This document shows positions 13,801 through 26,600 of a stretch of 64,000 nt of DNA, piece after piece; within the stretch, counting starts at the first letter, position 1, and each line of letters starts with the position of its first letter. The position numbers and the translations under genes were made by a program. Below the pieces are notes generated by a model. It ran no database searches. It saw only the letters and a program-made list of their open reading frames with translations, and was not told the DNA's origin. This DNA is from Typha latifolia (taxonomy: Eukaryota > Streptophyta > Magnoliopsida > Poales > Typhaceae). The stretch lies in contig CM034100.1 in assembly GCA_019914945.1 (NCBI GenBank), forward strand, positions 17,247,096 to 17,311,095. The letters run 5' to 3'.

Positions 13801-16800
13801 ATGAGAGATTTTACTTACATTTAATGTATTTAGCCGTATCTTTTTCAATGACAATTACTGTTACATACACATTATCTTATGTAGAGAGAAGTATCCATCT
13901 TCTGTATATCTTTCTGAAATCTTTTGTCTTTTTATCTGATCTTGCTTCTCATATATTTATCAATATTAAAAAGAGATTCGCAAATTGAAGAATTTTTGAA
14001 TGCCTTTGTGCTTATATCTGTTTGTGAATGCAATGCAGGGTTTTGTATCAGTTGGAGAGGTGGATAGCAAAGGTAAGGTTCGCAGGCTTCCTATGAAAGC
14101 TGAAATTAGGAGGGTGTTATGCTTTCCTGGTGGTTCCACACTTATGATTTCTCATCTTAAGAGGAACCTCATCCATACTTCTCAACAAGTTAGGCTGCGG
14201 TCTTGGAAATTTGATTCCAAGCAACCAAGTAGCAATCCTTCCAGAACTCCTGGTCTCGTGGAAGCTACAACCATTGACACTCCAGAGAGTAAGTCCTTAA
14301 TCGTCTCCTAAAGATCAAGCCTGCCATCATGTAAGTGTACAAAATAGGAACATTTAGTGAGAAATGGCTGCCATCAGATGCACTAGAAACTGATTATAGT
14401 TTTCCAGCTAATGTGCATAACATGGTTTTCTGTTCATTTTTTTTTTCTGATTCTTCCTGACCTTTGTGCGTCATAAATGTTTAAGTGATTACACAGAATA
14501 AACAAGCTATTGATAGCATTTCTGAGTTTCAATTTATAGAGATTTGCTCATTCATATTTCACAACGTGAAGTACATTATTTGATATATCAGTAGCTAAAA
14601 TTTTGCTAATGGCTTAAGTACTTTTTCTGCTGAAAAGAAATACTTGCCAAAAGTTCTAAGATACATTACTTTTATGTTGTTGTAAAAGAGAGTACTGTTA
14701 AACAATCTTATGAATCATAAAGCAGAAGTATTTTGCGTAAGTTCTTCCATTATTTGTAAACATATATCTATATTTTTGCTGCAGAAGTACAATTATTTTG
14801 ATCAGGGCGGTTTTTTTTTTCTCAGGTATTCCTCCTAGTGCTGCTCCACCAGCATGTTCTGAAAATGTATTTGCTCAGAATAATATGTGCCGCAAAATCA
14901 ATGGCAACTTAGAGTTGACAGGAAATGGGTGTGATCCTGATGGTGGAAAGTGTTCTTTATCTGGACAACCACTAAAGAAGAGGATCTGGGAAGCTTCGTC
15001 ATCTTCCTTAAAGTCAAAAAGAGTCAGAGGTGGCCAACTTGTTGACTGTTGCAATGAGTTGAATCCAAATCTTGCTTGTGACAATTGCTCACTAGGAACT
15101 GCTATGTGGAAATATTCTGTCAATGCAGTCCCAAAGGATTCTATTACTCCTAGTTCTTTGGGAGCTCATGCTGAAGGGAAGAGATTAGGTGGCACCGATG
15201 CTTATCCGGTTTTAGAAGGAACTTGTCCTAAGATCATGTTCATGAATATTGCTGATGATGCCAAGAAAACATGCCTTACTAAGGTAATTTTGTATCCTTC
15301 ACCATGTGCCGTCTCTGAATATTTGATGCCTAGATCTAAACAGTGATAGGAGAAGTTTTAACATTAGAAGATTGAAGTCAACTTTAGACTCAGGTTGCAA
15401 TATTTTACAAATCTCTTCTTTGTCTGTAGCTGCTGACTTGTCTCTAGCCTTAAAAATAATCACCTGTCAAATTCTACAAATCTCAAATGATGATTTTGGT
15501 AAAATATTTTGAATGTTTAAGTGGTAAGTCCAGCTGTGAATAATGCTAAATTGTGTTATTGCATTCATGTTCAGAGATATTATGCTGATAAGGCATCAAT
15601 TTACAGAACCCCAAGTCCATAATTTCCAAAAGCTCTATGATTATGGCAGAAGATTATAGTTTAACCTTATGAATTACATCTATATTGTGGTGCAGATAGT
15701 TGAAAAACTTGGAGGTTCTGTTACCTGTGAAGGAAGTGCTAGCACACACGTTGTAACAGGAAAAGCAAGAAAAACTATGAATTTTTGTATAGCTTTATGC
15801 TCTGGGTAGGATCTCATCCCGGTTGTTTTATATTATGAAGTACAATGTTAGCTGCCTTTCATATATGAATTATTACCCAGTTTCCTTTGTTGTCTTTGTC
15901 ATATATATGGCCCCAAATTACATATGATGAAATTAAGAATCTACTCTCTCATGTATATAGTCCCAAATTATGTATGATGAAATTAAAGAAGCAAGCCCAG
16001 TATTTGATATGGAATGTGGCAGCATGCAAATGCTAGACTATTTGAAATGTTGAAGGTAAATTTAAGAACTACGCTGAAGATGAAGTATTGGTGAATCACC
16101 ATGCTTGACATGAGCTAAATTAGGGTTGATTTCTTTATCTAGACAAGTTCACTTTGGAGTTTTCAGATGAATCAACTTGTTAGGCATGCTATAGGGATAA
16201 GAGGTTAGAAGGTTTTTTAGGTTTGTCAAATGAGGACCTGTGAGTATCAAGTTTTCACATTTTCCAAACTTACTCATTTCATCGTTTACTTCCTAACTAA
16301 ATTAGGATCTGTTCTAAGACTTGTAAGAGGAGATTTAGAAGTACAACAGTTCAGACAGTTTACTATGCTAACATCTTCAACATCAATGCTTCACATTCTT
16401 TTTCTTATCGTCTCCCCAGTTTTCTTTGGATGCAGCATTCTAGATAAATTTGCTATGTTCACGTTTCTTTCTTGACTGAAAGTTAGATTCATCTAAAATG
16501 CAGAGCATGGGTAGTTTCTCCAAATTGGTTGAAAGCAAGCTTCAAGGAAGGCATGTTTGTAGGTGAGTCAATGTGATTTATATTGGGTTTTTTGGTGGCT
16601 GCCAGGACAGTGAAAAATTGTACATGTACAATGATCTTTTATCAATTTGCTGTATTCTAGCCTCTGAAGATATTTCACATTGTTTTCATCTTAAATTCAT
16701 CAATTTGCTCTGTCAGGGGAATCAGAGTACATTTTAAAGGATGAAGAATATCTGATGAAATACAAGTGTGAACTGAGAGATGCAGTAATTAGAGCTAAAG

Positions 16801-17277
16801 CGGACCCTTGTTCATTGTTTAGGGGATATAGCGTTTTTCTTGCCCAGCATATTCAGCCATCCTTTGGTGTCCTCTCTGTCATCATAAAGTCTGCTGGTGG
16901 CAATGTAAGTACGGCATATAATCCAAGCATAGCATCCTCAAACTAAGAAAGGATTACTACTTTATAGCTTATAGTAATTGAAATATACGCATGTATACAT
17001 TGGTATACATGTACTTTGGTAGTGCAAATTATACACATATTGCAGGAAACTGTGGACTGCTGATCTTAATTACATTTAGAGCTTTCAGATTATTCGTAGG
17101 CTCCCAGACTCAGAGGAGCCATCAAGGACGATCTTTGTGGCATGCGAGGAAGACATTGGGGATGCCTTGGCTGCAGCAAGAAGAGGAATTAGGACATTCA
17201 GCAGTGATTGGCTAATGAACTGTATCATGAAGCAGGAACTTGATCTGCAGGCTCCTCAATTTGCTGAGTCCCTTTAA
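10802..17277 (+). CDS. GNAT-type acetyltransferase fused to tandem BRCT domains
   Basis: Thirteen exons: 10802-10844, 10906-11007, 11266-11351, 11540-11637, 11784-11835, 12768-12860, 13593-13703, 14039-14288, 14826-15283, 15696-15805, 16504-16562, 16717-16904 and 17089-17277. Every phase closes, giving 612 residues. Residues about 105-235 look like a GNAT fold: SKEGLGEVIAAISYQII, then IPLAAVSPEHQNKGIGQSLY, whose QNKGIG (156-161) fits the Q-x-x-G-x-G acetyl-CoA loop. A Ser/Cys-rich linker with basic patches (KKR, KSKRVR) follows. The C-terminus carries two BRCT-like domains (about 414-500 and 518-605), each with the characteristic Trp helix (WVVSPNWLKASF; FSSDWLMNCI). Paired C-terminal BRCT domains usually read phosphopeptides in DNA-damage signalling. 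I infer a nuclear acetyltransferase recruited to such marks. Homologous plant proteins seem to exist but are barely characterised. Confidence 0.85.
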
Positions 17278-18133
17278 TGTGAAAAATATCTAGCTGCACT
17301 GTTCCCAGTTATATCAGCTTGTGAGCCAGACTACCTAAATATGATCTACATATTTCTGTATATATTTTGTATGTATTGGCTTTTCTCTTGTAACTACTAA
17401 GCTTAGCTCTGCTATGTCTTTGTTGATACAATGATACCTGTGGCCTTAGTCACCTTTAATTGAGAAGAAGCCTTTAGTTGTCTGTACTAGTAATAATTTG
17501 GATGCAATCTTTTTCATGATATACTTCTGTTATTAAAGTTCCTCTTGTGCTAGAATGTAGACATATTGTTGGTAAAAATAATTTACCCCATAGAACAACC
17601 TCTAAAGTCTCTCTTAATTCATATACTTTGCTCGTAAGTAGATTATGTGCTTATTCTTTTCTTGAGAAGAGCTCATAAATAGAAAGTGACCAGGGGTGTT
17701 TTAGTAATCTTGTTGGTTATTGTGAATTAGGCTAGAAAGTATTTTCGGGATCATTATTTTGTAAAGTGAAATAATAAATAATAGTTTAGGATTAACGATA
17801 GTTAGTTAAATTAAACAGTAGGATATGATACAAAAATGATAGGCAAAAAACGAAAAATCTAATGGCTTCAAAGGTAGATTTTTAATTTAAAAATATTAGG
17901 GTGTTATTTAAGAATTTCCCTAAAGAAAAATAAATCAATACTTGGCATTGCGATTAGAATTAGTTTAATACAAACCAAAGCTTCTCCTCCCTGCCTCTTT
18001 GCCAACCGTACCTTCGCGGATGAGACACATGTGAGCGGCATCAAGCCAAGACCTGCAAGCTTCTTAAAACCTCGTTCTCTAGCACCGAAATATCTTTACC
18101 CAATGTTGCCCTCTTTTTGAGCTTTCTACTCTC
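17278..18133. other. Intergenic spacer (GNAT-BRCT to PrfB3-like)
   Basis: Probable 3' UTR of the GNAT-BRCT gene at the left, then AT-rich DNA and the PrfB3-like promoter at the right. No confident TATA box or gene. Confidence 0.5.
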
Positions 18134-21100
18134 ATGCCGACAGCGCCGATGGGCTCAGCCACGACCAGTAAAGCTGCCTCCTTGCGGCCGAAATGGTGCG
18201 TTTCGAGAAGGACCCATCTCTCTCCCGCCATTCGGGCTTCCCAATCCATGGAGAGCAGAAACGACAAGGTCTACAAGGAGCTGGGTTGGTCTCCCCGTCT
18301 CTCTTCTCCTCTTAGTCTTGTATCATTTGTTGCTGGATTTTCTTATGTATGCCCAAGTTGCTCTGGTTAACTTTCATCTGGGTCTTGGATATGAAATTAC
18401 GCAACTTGGTAATCGAAGATTGTAACTTTATCTGATGCTTGGTTGACTTTTACATCATGGATAGCATGGATTTATGTAATCAAAGATAGTGGCTTTATGT
18501 AACAACTGGTAATCAAAGATAGTAATTTTATGCAATGTTTGTTAAGGATGGTTTGGAGACCGTTCTTTGAGGGGTCGCATGGATTTTACTTGACCGTTTC
18601 GAGTTAGACCATTTGGAAAGAAAGTATGAAAAAATGTCATGCCTCCCGTAGTTTTAAACTTATAATCATCAAGCTGCTCCCGTTCAATGTGAATATTACC
18701 TCTTTTATTGCGATAAGATGTTGAATCATGCTAGCAATGAACTTAATATGCTTTTGAATGCCTTTTTATCGACGACATCCTAATATTGAGTACTGAGCAT
18801 ATTGATTTGATGTGTCTCACACTCTATATTAGTAATTAAAGAAAATTGATTAGCAAGATGGCTGCAGGAGTAGGAAACTCACTCAAAATCTCAAACTGGT
18901 TACTGGTGAACTAAACTTTTGTGATATGAAAGTAATGCCTTTGATGTTATTGTATATCATGTCAGATCTTAATTGGATGTTTCCTTATTAGACATTGACC
19001 ATGGTTTAAATCTCTCTCTCTTGTTGAATCTCTAGCGAGAACCATTTTATCCAAAAGCTTAAGTTGTTATAAAATAGAAAGTAGGTTCCCTTGAAATGTG
19101 GATATCAAAATAAAGCGGGGTTAAACAAGGCTTGGCCTTATAAATCTGATGCAGTTTGGGGTTACCATCTTATCAAAAATCTGAAGCTTTCAGGAATATG
19201 GTTATCACCAGCTTGTCTTTCAGGCTGTCTTATTTGCCAGTATTAATACTTCATCGTTGATGTCATACTATTTTTCTTACTTATCATCATTATCTTGTTT
19301 TGAAATTTTACTAGGTTTGTACGCCTTGAAAAAGAAAATTGAAGATGCAGTTGGTCGTGTCGAGATGGTTGCACCAACTGCACTGGGGTTGGAAGAAGCA
19401 AGGAGGATAAGACAGGAAGAGATGCTTCGTGAGTATAATTTGTGGGATGATTTTGCTAGGTCGTACGAATCTCTTGCTGATTTAGCTGATGCCATGAAGG
19501 TGGTCGATGATCTAAAAGACCTGCGATATAAGGTGCTGTGCTAGACAAACATAATGTGAGTTCTACTGGTAGTTTTATTATCTATAAACGAGAAAGTAAC
19601 ATCTAAACGTATAAAAAACTTTCCTACCATAGCTTATGACTTTTAATAGTTGTTCATATTGAAATTATTCCTCCACCAAATAGTTGTAAGTAGCAACCTA
19701 ATTAAGTAAATAAAAACCTTTCAAGTGCAAAAGGTTTAAAATGTGTTACAGTTTTGCCTTTTCAAAATTTTTTGTTCGATTGAAGTTTCATTTTTGTTAG
19801 TATACTAGGTATATGTGGTTGTGTCTTTTTACTGTCTTGTTAGTGATTAGCTATCTCGTTCATTTATCATCCATTAAGAATTTCCTACATTTGCTAACAG
19901 TTCATTTTTAACTCTATATATTTTATGTACCAATTATTCATCTTACTTCCTTAAAAGTTTCTATTTAATATTCTTATATGCTGACTAATCCAGGTTGGAG
20001 AAGCAAACCACTAACACCTACTAGAACTTTTTTTATCTTTTCTTTTCTTGTGGTTTTGTGATCATTATTAAACTACACGAATGTCCAGGCTGAAGAAGCA
20101 AAATTGATCACCCAGCTAGCTGAGAAGGATATCATAAACCATGAGCTTTTTAAACAGGCCTATAAAGCTTCTATAGATGTTAGCAAGTTCCTAGATCGCT
20201 ATGAGATGTCCAAGCTTCTCAGTGGTCCATATGACAAGGAGGGAGCTTGTGTGACCATCAAAGCTGGATCAGAAGGCGTTGCTTCTGAGGTTTGTAGCCA
20301 TATCCTCTCCTAAATATACAATATTGGTGAACACTATGCAGTAGTTGTGGAAAGAATACTAGCAGCAGAACACCAAGTGTGAAAGTGTTGTGTGTGAACT
20401 TTCTGTATTAACTGTTTCTCTCTTTCATGATAAAATCATAAAACTTGGAAATTATACTGTTGCATCCTTCTTGGATAGTACACCCGGGATCATCTTGGTC
20501 TCCAGACCATCTCTTTACTTGGACTTGCTGAGGGCTCTGTGTCTTGTTTTAAGATGTTTACAAAAACCTCTTTCATTGATCTGTTGTCTCAACTATTTTA
20601 AAAATTATGTTTGTCTTATTGGTATAAGTAGTTTCCTTCTTTTCTAATTATTGTTGTCAATTTTTTGGTTGGTTGCTTGTTAATTTTTATGCTAGGTATG
20701 GGCAGAGAAGCTCTTGCGAATGTACACAAGATGGGCTAAAAAACATGGCTACAAGGGAAGGGTAATTGAAAAATATCCATCGAAGCGCTGTGGTATGAGG
20801 TTGACAACAATTGAATTTGAATCAGAATATATGTATGGTTACCTATTTGGAGAGAAAGGTATACACAGAATGATTTGCCATTCTCTTGATAATTCAGGAG
20901 ATTTTGAGGTTATAATCTGTCTCCTTTTTTCCTTTTTGATAGATAGCAAGTGTACTCTTTCAAAATCATCAAAAATAAAGGCCAAATTTTGCAGGCATGC
21001 ACTGCGGGTGTTGATGTGATCCCTCTCTTCCTTGATGGAGCTGTTGATCTGCATATCGATGACACTGATATGGAAATTTCTTCTTCCTTAACTTGCGATG

Positions 21101-21836
21101 ATGAGCAGTCTGGATACAGAACTGGACATTCAGTTAGCATTCATCATATCCCTAGTGGCATAACTATTCAAAGTTCAGGTATTAATAATCAGTGTGAACA
21201 TTGAACATCTTTTGCACAATTCACTTAAGTCGGGTGATTCATCATATATATGGGTCCACACACTGACATACACATACATGTACACACATGAGTAGGCACC
21301 ATTGTCTGCCATTTGTCAGTTAAATAAATTTGAGTCTGACTAGGGTAGCTCTCCTTTTTTGAGAGGAACTTGGTAGCCTGTCTTGCTCTGCTTTAGAAAG
21401 AAACATTATCAATGTTAAAGAACTTCTGTAAAAGCAAACATATGTATGTCTAGTTTCTACCTCGGCGGAAAGTGTATATGAGTGAAATGTCAAAGAGGGG
21501 CATTTTGATATTTACTTTCAGCTTTCATTTTGTTTCTCTTCAGGTGAAAGAAGTCATTTCGCGAATAAGATCAAGGCACTAAACCGTTTGAAAGCAAAGC
21601 TCTTTGTTCTAGTGGCTGAACAGGGTTCGACGGATGTGAAGAGGATCAAAAAAGAAGCTGCAGCAAATGACTTGAGGCAGGAAGCTAGGAATTACGTGTT
21701 TCGTCCACACAAGTCGGTCCACGATGTCAAGACCGGCATCCAACTTCCAGACTTGAATTCAGTATTGGATGGCAATATTGAACCACTCATTAGAAGTCAT
21801 ATTAGTCTCAGGCAGGGAAGAGAGCTAATAGAATAA
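18134..21836 (+). CDS. PRFB3: PrfB3-like release-factor paralogue, predicted plastid protein
   Basis: Six exons: 18134-18284, 19315-19532, 20089-20289, 20696-20908, 20995-21178 and 21544-21836, giving 419 residues. About 45 N-terminal residues are rich in Ser, Ala, Thr and Arg with few acids, as in a plastid transit peptide. The rest follows bacterial RF2 (LYALKKKIEDAV through to the terminal ISLRQGRELIE). The two functional motifs are missing. Where the peptide-release GGQ loop should be, about residues 300-306, the sequence is SGYRTGHSVSIHH, and the stop-codon SPF site is replaced by CHSLDNSGDF. Loss of both motifs defines PrfB3, a vascular-plant stromal protein that binds and stabilises processed petB mRNA instead of terminating translation. 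Function here is taken from that family. Confidence 0.9.
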
Positions 21837-22194
21837 CAGCTACTTTGCTGATGACACTTGCACTATGGTCCCTCTTACCAGTTTTGTAATACGAATCTGA
21901 GAGATTGCATTGTTTTTCTCCAGAGTTGTCGTCAATTTAGAATCTCATGATGGATTATATAATGTCAATATTGATTTCAAACGTGTGATTCCAAGTAGAC
22001 ACTGTTTTTTTTTTTCATTTAAGGACCATTAACAGGAAGTAAAGCCTGTTGCTAAAGAATCATTTTCCTAGTTGCATTATTTTTTTATCTAGAGCTGTCA
22101 TCAATTTAGGATCTCAAGATGGATTATATAATGTCATATGGATGCCAATCATGTTCTGCCTAGTATAAAGATTCTTGCATTTAAGGACCATTAA

Positions 22195-22226
<32 letters not shown>

Positions 22227-22884
22227 CCTATATATATATATATATGTTTATATCAATCTTTATTAAATTGAAGTAATGTCGTGATAAAAGTTAATGTAAT
22301 TTGTCTACTTCTCTAAAGTATCTTAAACTTGTAGTATTCGTAGTTTTATTATTCTATGAGATAATTATATGTAGATTTTGTGAACTATTGTTTATTTTCA
22401 TATCAACCCTCTCAACCCTCTTATTTATTTTCAACAGGCCATGGTATATTTACTATGCTCAGGCAGTCAGGGATGTAAATGATTAGAAGTTGAGGATCAA
22501 ATTATCATATAAAATAAACAAGGGGGCTACGTGAAATTACGCACTTCTGCAATAGTTAGGAATTGTATATATATTTTGTTCCCTATCTCCTATATTTTAC
22601 ACTTTAAACCTTAGGAATAAGAAAAAAAAACACTAGCCAATCAGCGAGCGAAGCTATGTCCTCCACATACTCTCTATTGCATATTGTGTCATTCGACACC
22701 TTCAATTAATAATATTATCGTCCAAATTCTATTTGTGGGCAAAAAGGATTCCCCAAACTCCATTGTAATAAAACGGCAAAGATTCCAATTTGCGTAGGTT
22801 GGGGAAGTAATCGGGTAAGCTATTTGCTTAGTACATCTATCACATCCCCCTCCCTCCCCTTTATATTTCAAACGCCGCTTTCCC
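21837..22884. other. Intergenic spacer (PrfB3-like to FPGS)
   Basis: Contains the PrfB3-like 3' UTR, a short direct repeat (GGATTATATAATGTCA near 21952 and again near 22120) and the TC/TA microsatellite noted separately. No gene seen. Confidence 0.5.
22201..22246. repeat. Compound (TC)n (TA)n microsatellite
   Basis: About 13 TC units followed by about 8 TA units, in the spacer before the FPGS promoter. Confidence 0.9.
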
Positions 22885-22890
22885 TATAAA
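22885..22890 (+). promoter_or_regulatory. TATA box of the FPGS gene
   Basis: TATAAA about 30 bases before a pyrimidine-rich likely start region (22900-22935). A leader exon would then end at a good donor (CTCC then GTGAGT) at 22994. An acceptor (CTGTCAG) at 23620 precedes the exon carrying the ATG at 23632. Confidence 0.5.
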
Positions 22891-23631
22891 TTCTCCGAAG
22901 TCTTTCTCTCCTACTCGTTCGTCATCTCTCTATCATTGACCCTCGGGAGAGAGTCCAAGAAATCGCCGAATCCGATCAGCTCGATAGTTCTCCGTGAGTC
23001 TTGCGCTCCTACTGCGGTTTTTATGGCTTCATTTGTTTGTCAACTTGATTTTTGCAGGGATTGGTTGATAATCTTTGAAGAGCCCTTGGTTTCTTGGATC
23101 GTTCCGTTTTCTATACGATTTCGGGGGAAAGGATTGTGTGCGGACAAATATAGTTGACGGATTGTGGATTGTAGGAGGATTCTTGACGGGGTGGGGTAGG
23201 ATTAGATAACAAATCTTGGATCTTGGGTTGGGAGAAGTATTGGTAGGTCGGATTTTAGAAACCTAAATCTAATCTTGTGATGGAGTAAGATTAGAGAGAA
23301 AGCGTTGATCTGTTTGGTCGTATGTTTCTTTACTATTGAAGTTGCTCTTGACAAGTCATGAAGAAGTGTTGCAAATCTTACTCGTATTTATCTGTCATCA
23401 TAATTTACTGTCCAGGTAGGTCAGGATGCGGCAATGGGTTCTTTAAGAAGAATATGAAACAACTCTTCTTCCAATTTACTGATCCATTATTGACATGTTC
23501 CTTTTATTAATAGTTTCTGCCATTTGACTTATATATCTAAGTTCATGGCTAGTTCATTATTGAACACGTTTATCTCCAATTTGGGAACTCACTTAAATTT
23601 CATGGTGTTACCTCTGTCAGGTGCAGCTGAA

Positions 23632-26600
23632 ATGGAGAATCAAGGCCACGACCAAGACTTGGTTCTTTCTTCTTCATTTGAAGCTGCAATGGAAGCCCTT
23701 TCCTCTCTCATAAGTCGTCGGAAACGTGGAACTGGATCAAACAGGGGTGAAAAGCTCGAGAAGATGTTTACATATTTGAAGGTAAATTATTTTTAGTCAT
23801 TAGTTATAAGATACTCTATCTTCATGCTTGATATTCTTTGAATTTACTTATTCATGGAGAAAAAACGACATACAGAGCAACCCTTCTTTTGACGGATAAA
23901 GAATAAATATCAACGGATACTTTCTCATGTTTCCTACATGTTAACTTTGTTCATTTCTGACTGTCCATGCTGTAATTTTCTTACTAGAAAGAGTATCTTT
24001 CTTTAAGAGTAAAGTGCTCAAAGTTTCATTGTTGTGATCGAACTGAACTTCTTTTATAAAATGACATCAAGCAAGTCAAAATGATAATTTTTAATTTCTT
24101 ACACGAGCTGGTAATTTCTGACAAAATTTTCACACTTTATCATGCGCAACCTTGTCAGAGTAACTCCATTGCATGATTTCATAATTTGGTAAGAGGGAAG
24201 AGAGTAATTTTAGAAGTTCCTTTCTTTGCAAAGAATCTGGTCTAGCAGTGTGGTATGATCTTGGAGGTGCTTCTTCTGTCTGTACTGGAATTTGTACAAA
24301 TAGAAGATAGTATGCAGTGGTGTAGTGTCAGTCACGCTATAGGAGACAAAAGGAGATATATTGAGAGACATGCTGTGTGGTCCTAAAAGTAAAGAACGCT
24401 CACTAGATAGATAGGTGTTCTTGCCTATGATTGTGTTGAAGTATTGGGGGTACATCTATCTATTAGATGTTCATCATGTCAAATATACACAACTTTGAAA
24501 GATAGAAAACCACGTAAGAATTCACAACATGGACTACATCTATGGTTTATTGAAGCACAAAAATATTGTTATGAAGCATATTATCTCTACAAATGCTATT
24601 AGTCTATTACTAATGTTGTAATGATTGAGAATTTTATGCAATTTATCTGATGAATAATCCCTCTGCATTGCTATATTTGGCTCTAGTTTGCAAGCACTTC
24701 CTCTCTTTTTTATGATGAAAATTAAAACTTTATTTATTTTCAATCTACAGATATTGGGCTTTGAGGAACAGATCAACAAACTTAAGATTATCCATATTGC
24801 AGGAACTAAAGGAAAGGTGATGCCCTACTTCTCAGTAGACTTATGGGCTTATGTACTTTATTAGTTTTGAAACCTATCTCACCTTAGGAATCATAATTAC
24901 TTCAGAACCATAAATTTAGGATATTATCTTTACTCTCTTATAAAGCAACGAGTTGGGCATTACGCTCATTTAGTTTCACTATTTTAATCTTGTGAGGTGT
25001 TCTAGTACCATTATATGATAAAATTGCTGCTTATAAAAGAATAAATTGCTCTGTTCTCTTATCTGTGTCCATTCTTCTGTTTATCTTGTGTACTCCATGA
25101 TTCACAGCTATAATTCTCTTCACACCTTAAGCTTTGAAGAGGTCTTACTTTTGGGAGCCTAGTTCCTGCATGGAGTATGTTCAGAGTGAATTCATTTTTC
25201 TTCATATGTTCTGTTTCTTCTTCTGAAATGAAGTGGCTCGATTAAATATCTGCTTTAGTTATGTTGAGATTATGTTGACAAACTTTCCGTGCATGCTGAT
25301 TGGAACAAAACCATTCCTGTGGGTTGACTGAATTTAGAAAACTTGCAAGCATGTCAGCATTTCATCACAGATTGCTCTGATAATACTAAACACTGATTTT
25401 TATTCATTGCACAATCTTTGTGGACATCCACTCGTATTAACTACTGTATTATTTATAACTATTCAAGAATTTTACTTTGACATTTAGCTAATCTTGAAAC
25501 AACCTATCATTCTGGTTTTGGAACTTAACATTTTCCTTCGATATATTTAAAAAAAACTTAGTAGTAAGTACAATGTTATTTTGTGTATTTTTTATTTTTT
25601 TGCCTTAAGCCACTGTAGGGGTGTAAATGAGCCGAGCCTAAGTGAGCTAGCTCTGGCTTAGGCTTGGCTCGAAATTAATTTTGAGCCTTAGAATTGGGCT
25701 CAAGCTCGACTTAGCTCAACTCGAGCCGAGCCTGAGCCGTGCCAGACCGAGACCGAGCCCGAGCCCGAGCTTAAAATGAGCCTATCATCAAACCTCATTC
25801 AAGCTGAGCCAGATCGAGTCCAAGTCGAGCCAAAAGAGAAGAAGAAGAAGAAAAAGAAGGAGGAGGAGGAGGAGGACGTAGAAGAGGAGGAGGAGGGGTG
25901 GGGCACCGTGGCGGCTTGCTGCTGCCGAAGGAGGAGGTGGCACCGGGGCGGCTTGCCGCTGTCGAAGGAGGAGGGAAGAAGAAGAAAGCCACTGCTGAAG
26001 AAGAAGAAGAAGAAGAAGAAGAAGAAGAAGAAGAAGAAGAAGAAGAAGAAGAAGAAGAAAGAGGAGGAGGAGGAGGAGGAAGCGCACTGCGGCGGAGGAC
26101 GAGGCGAAGATTTATACCGAGCCTATCGAGCTGAGCTTGAGCGAGCCGGCTCTAGCTCAGGCTCGGCTCGATAATAGTTTCAAGTTGGTTTTAGCGGCTC
26201 GGGCTCGGCTCAGCTCTGATCGAGCCGAGTCGGACTCGAGCTTCAGCCAAGTCGAGCCTGAGCCGCTCGTCGAGCTTGACAGCCCTAAGCCACTGTCAAA
26301 GTATTAAACACTAGAAGGCTTCTGTATCTCAACTTGATACCATGCATAAGTACATTTTTATCATAAACTTTTAAATTTGAAGGTTGGAATTTCACACTCA
26401 GCTGTTGCAGTTTGGGTTTTCATACCTTGATACTGGATATTTATGATGTGCTTATAAAATCAATTGTTCTAAGTTTGATTGAAGACCCAAATATTCTATT
26501 CTTCTAACTGATATTTCAGGGTTCAACTTGCACATTTTGCGAAGCTATTTTACGGGAATGCGGTTTACGAACTGGACTATTCACATCCCCTCATTTGATT

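Noticed and set aside
25776..26174. 132-codon frame with Lys/Glu runs
   Set aside because: It is a translation of the AAG/GAG-rich centre of the Mutator-like MITE, not a gene.
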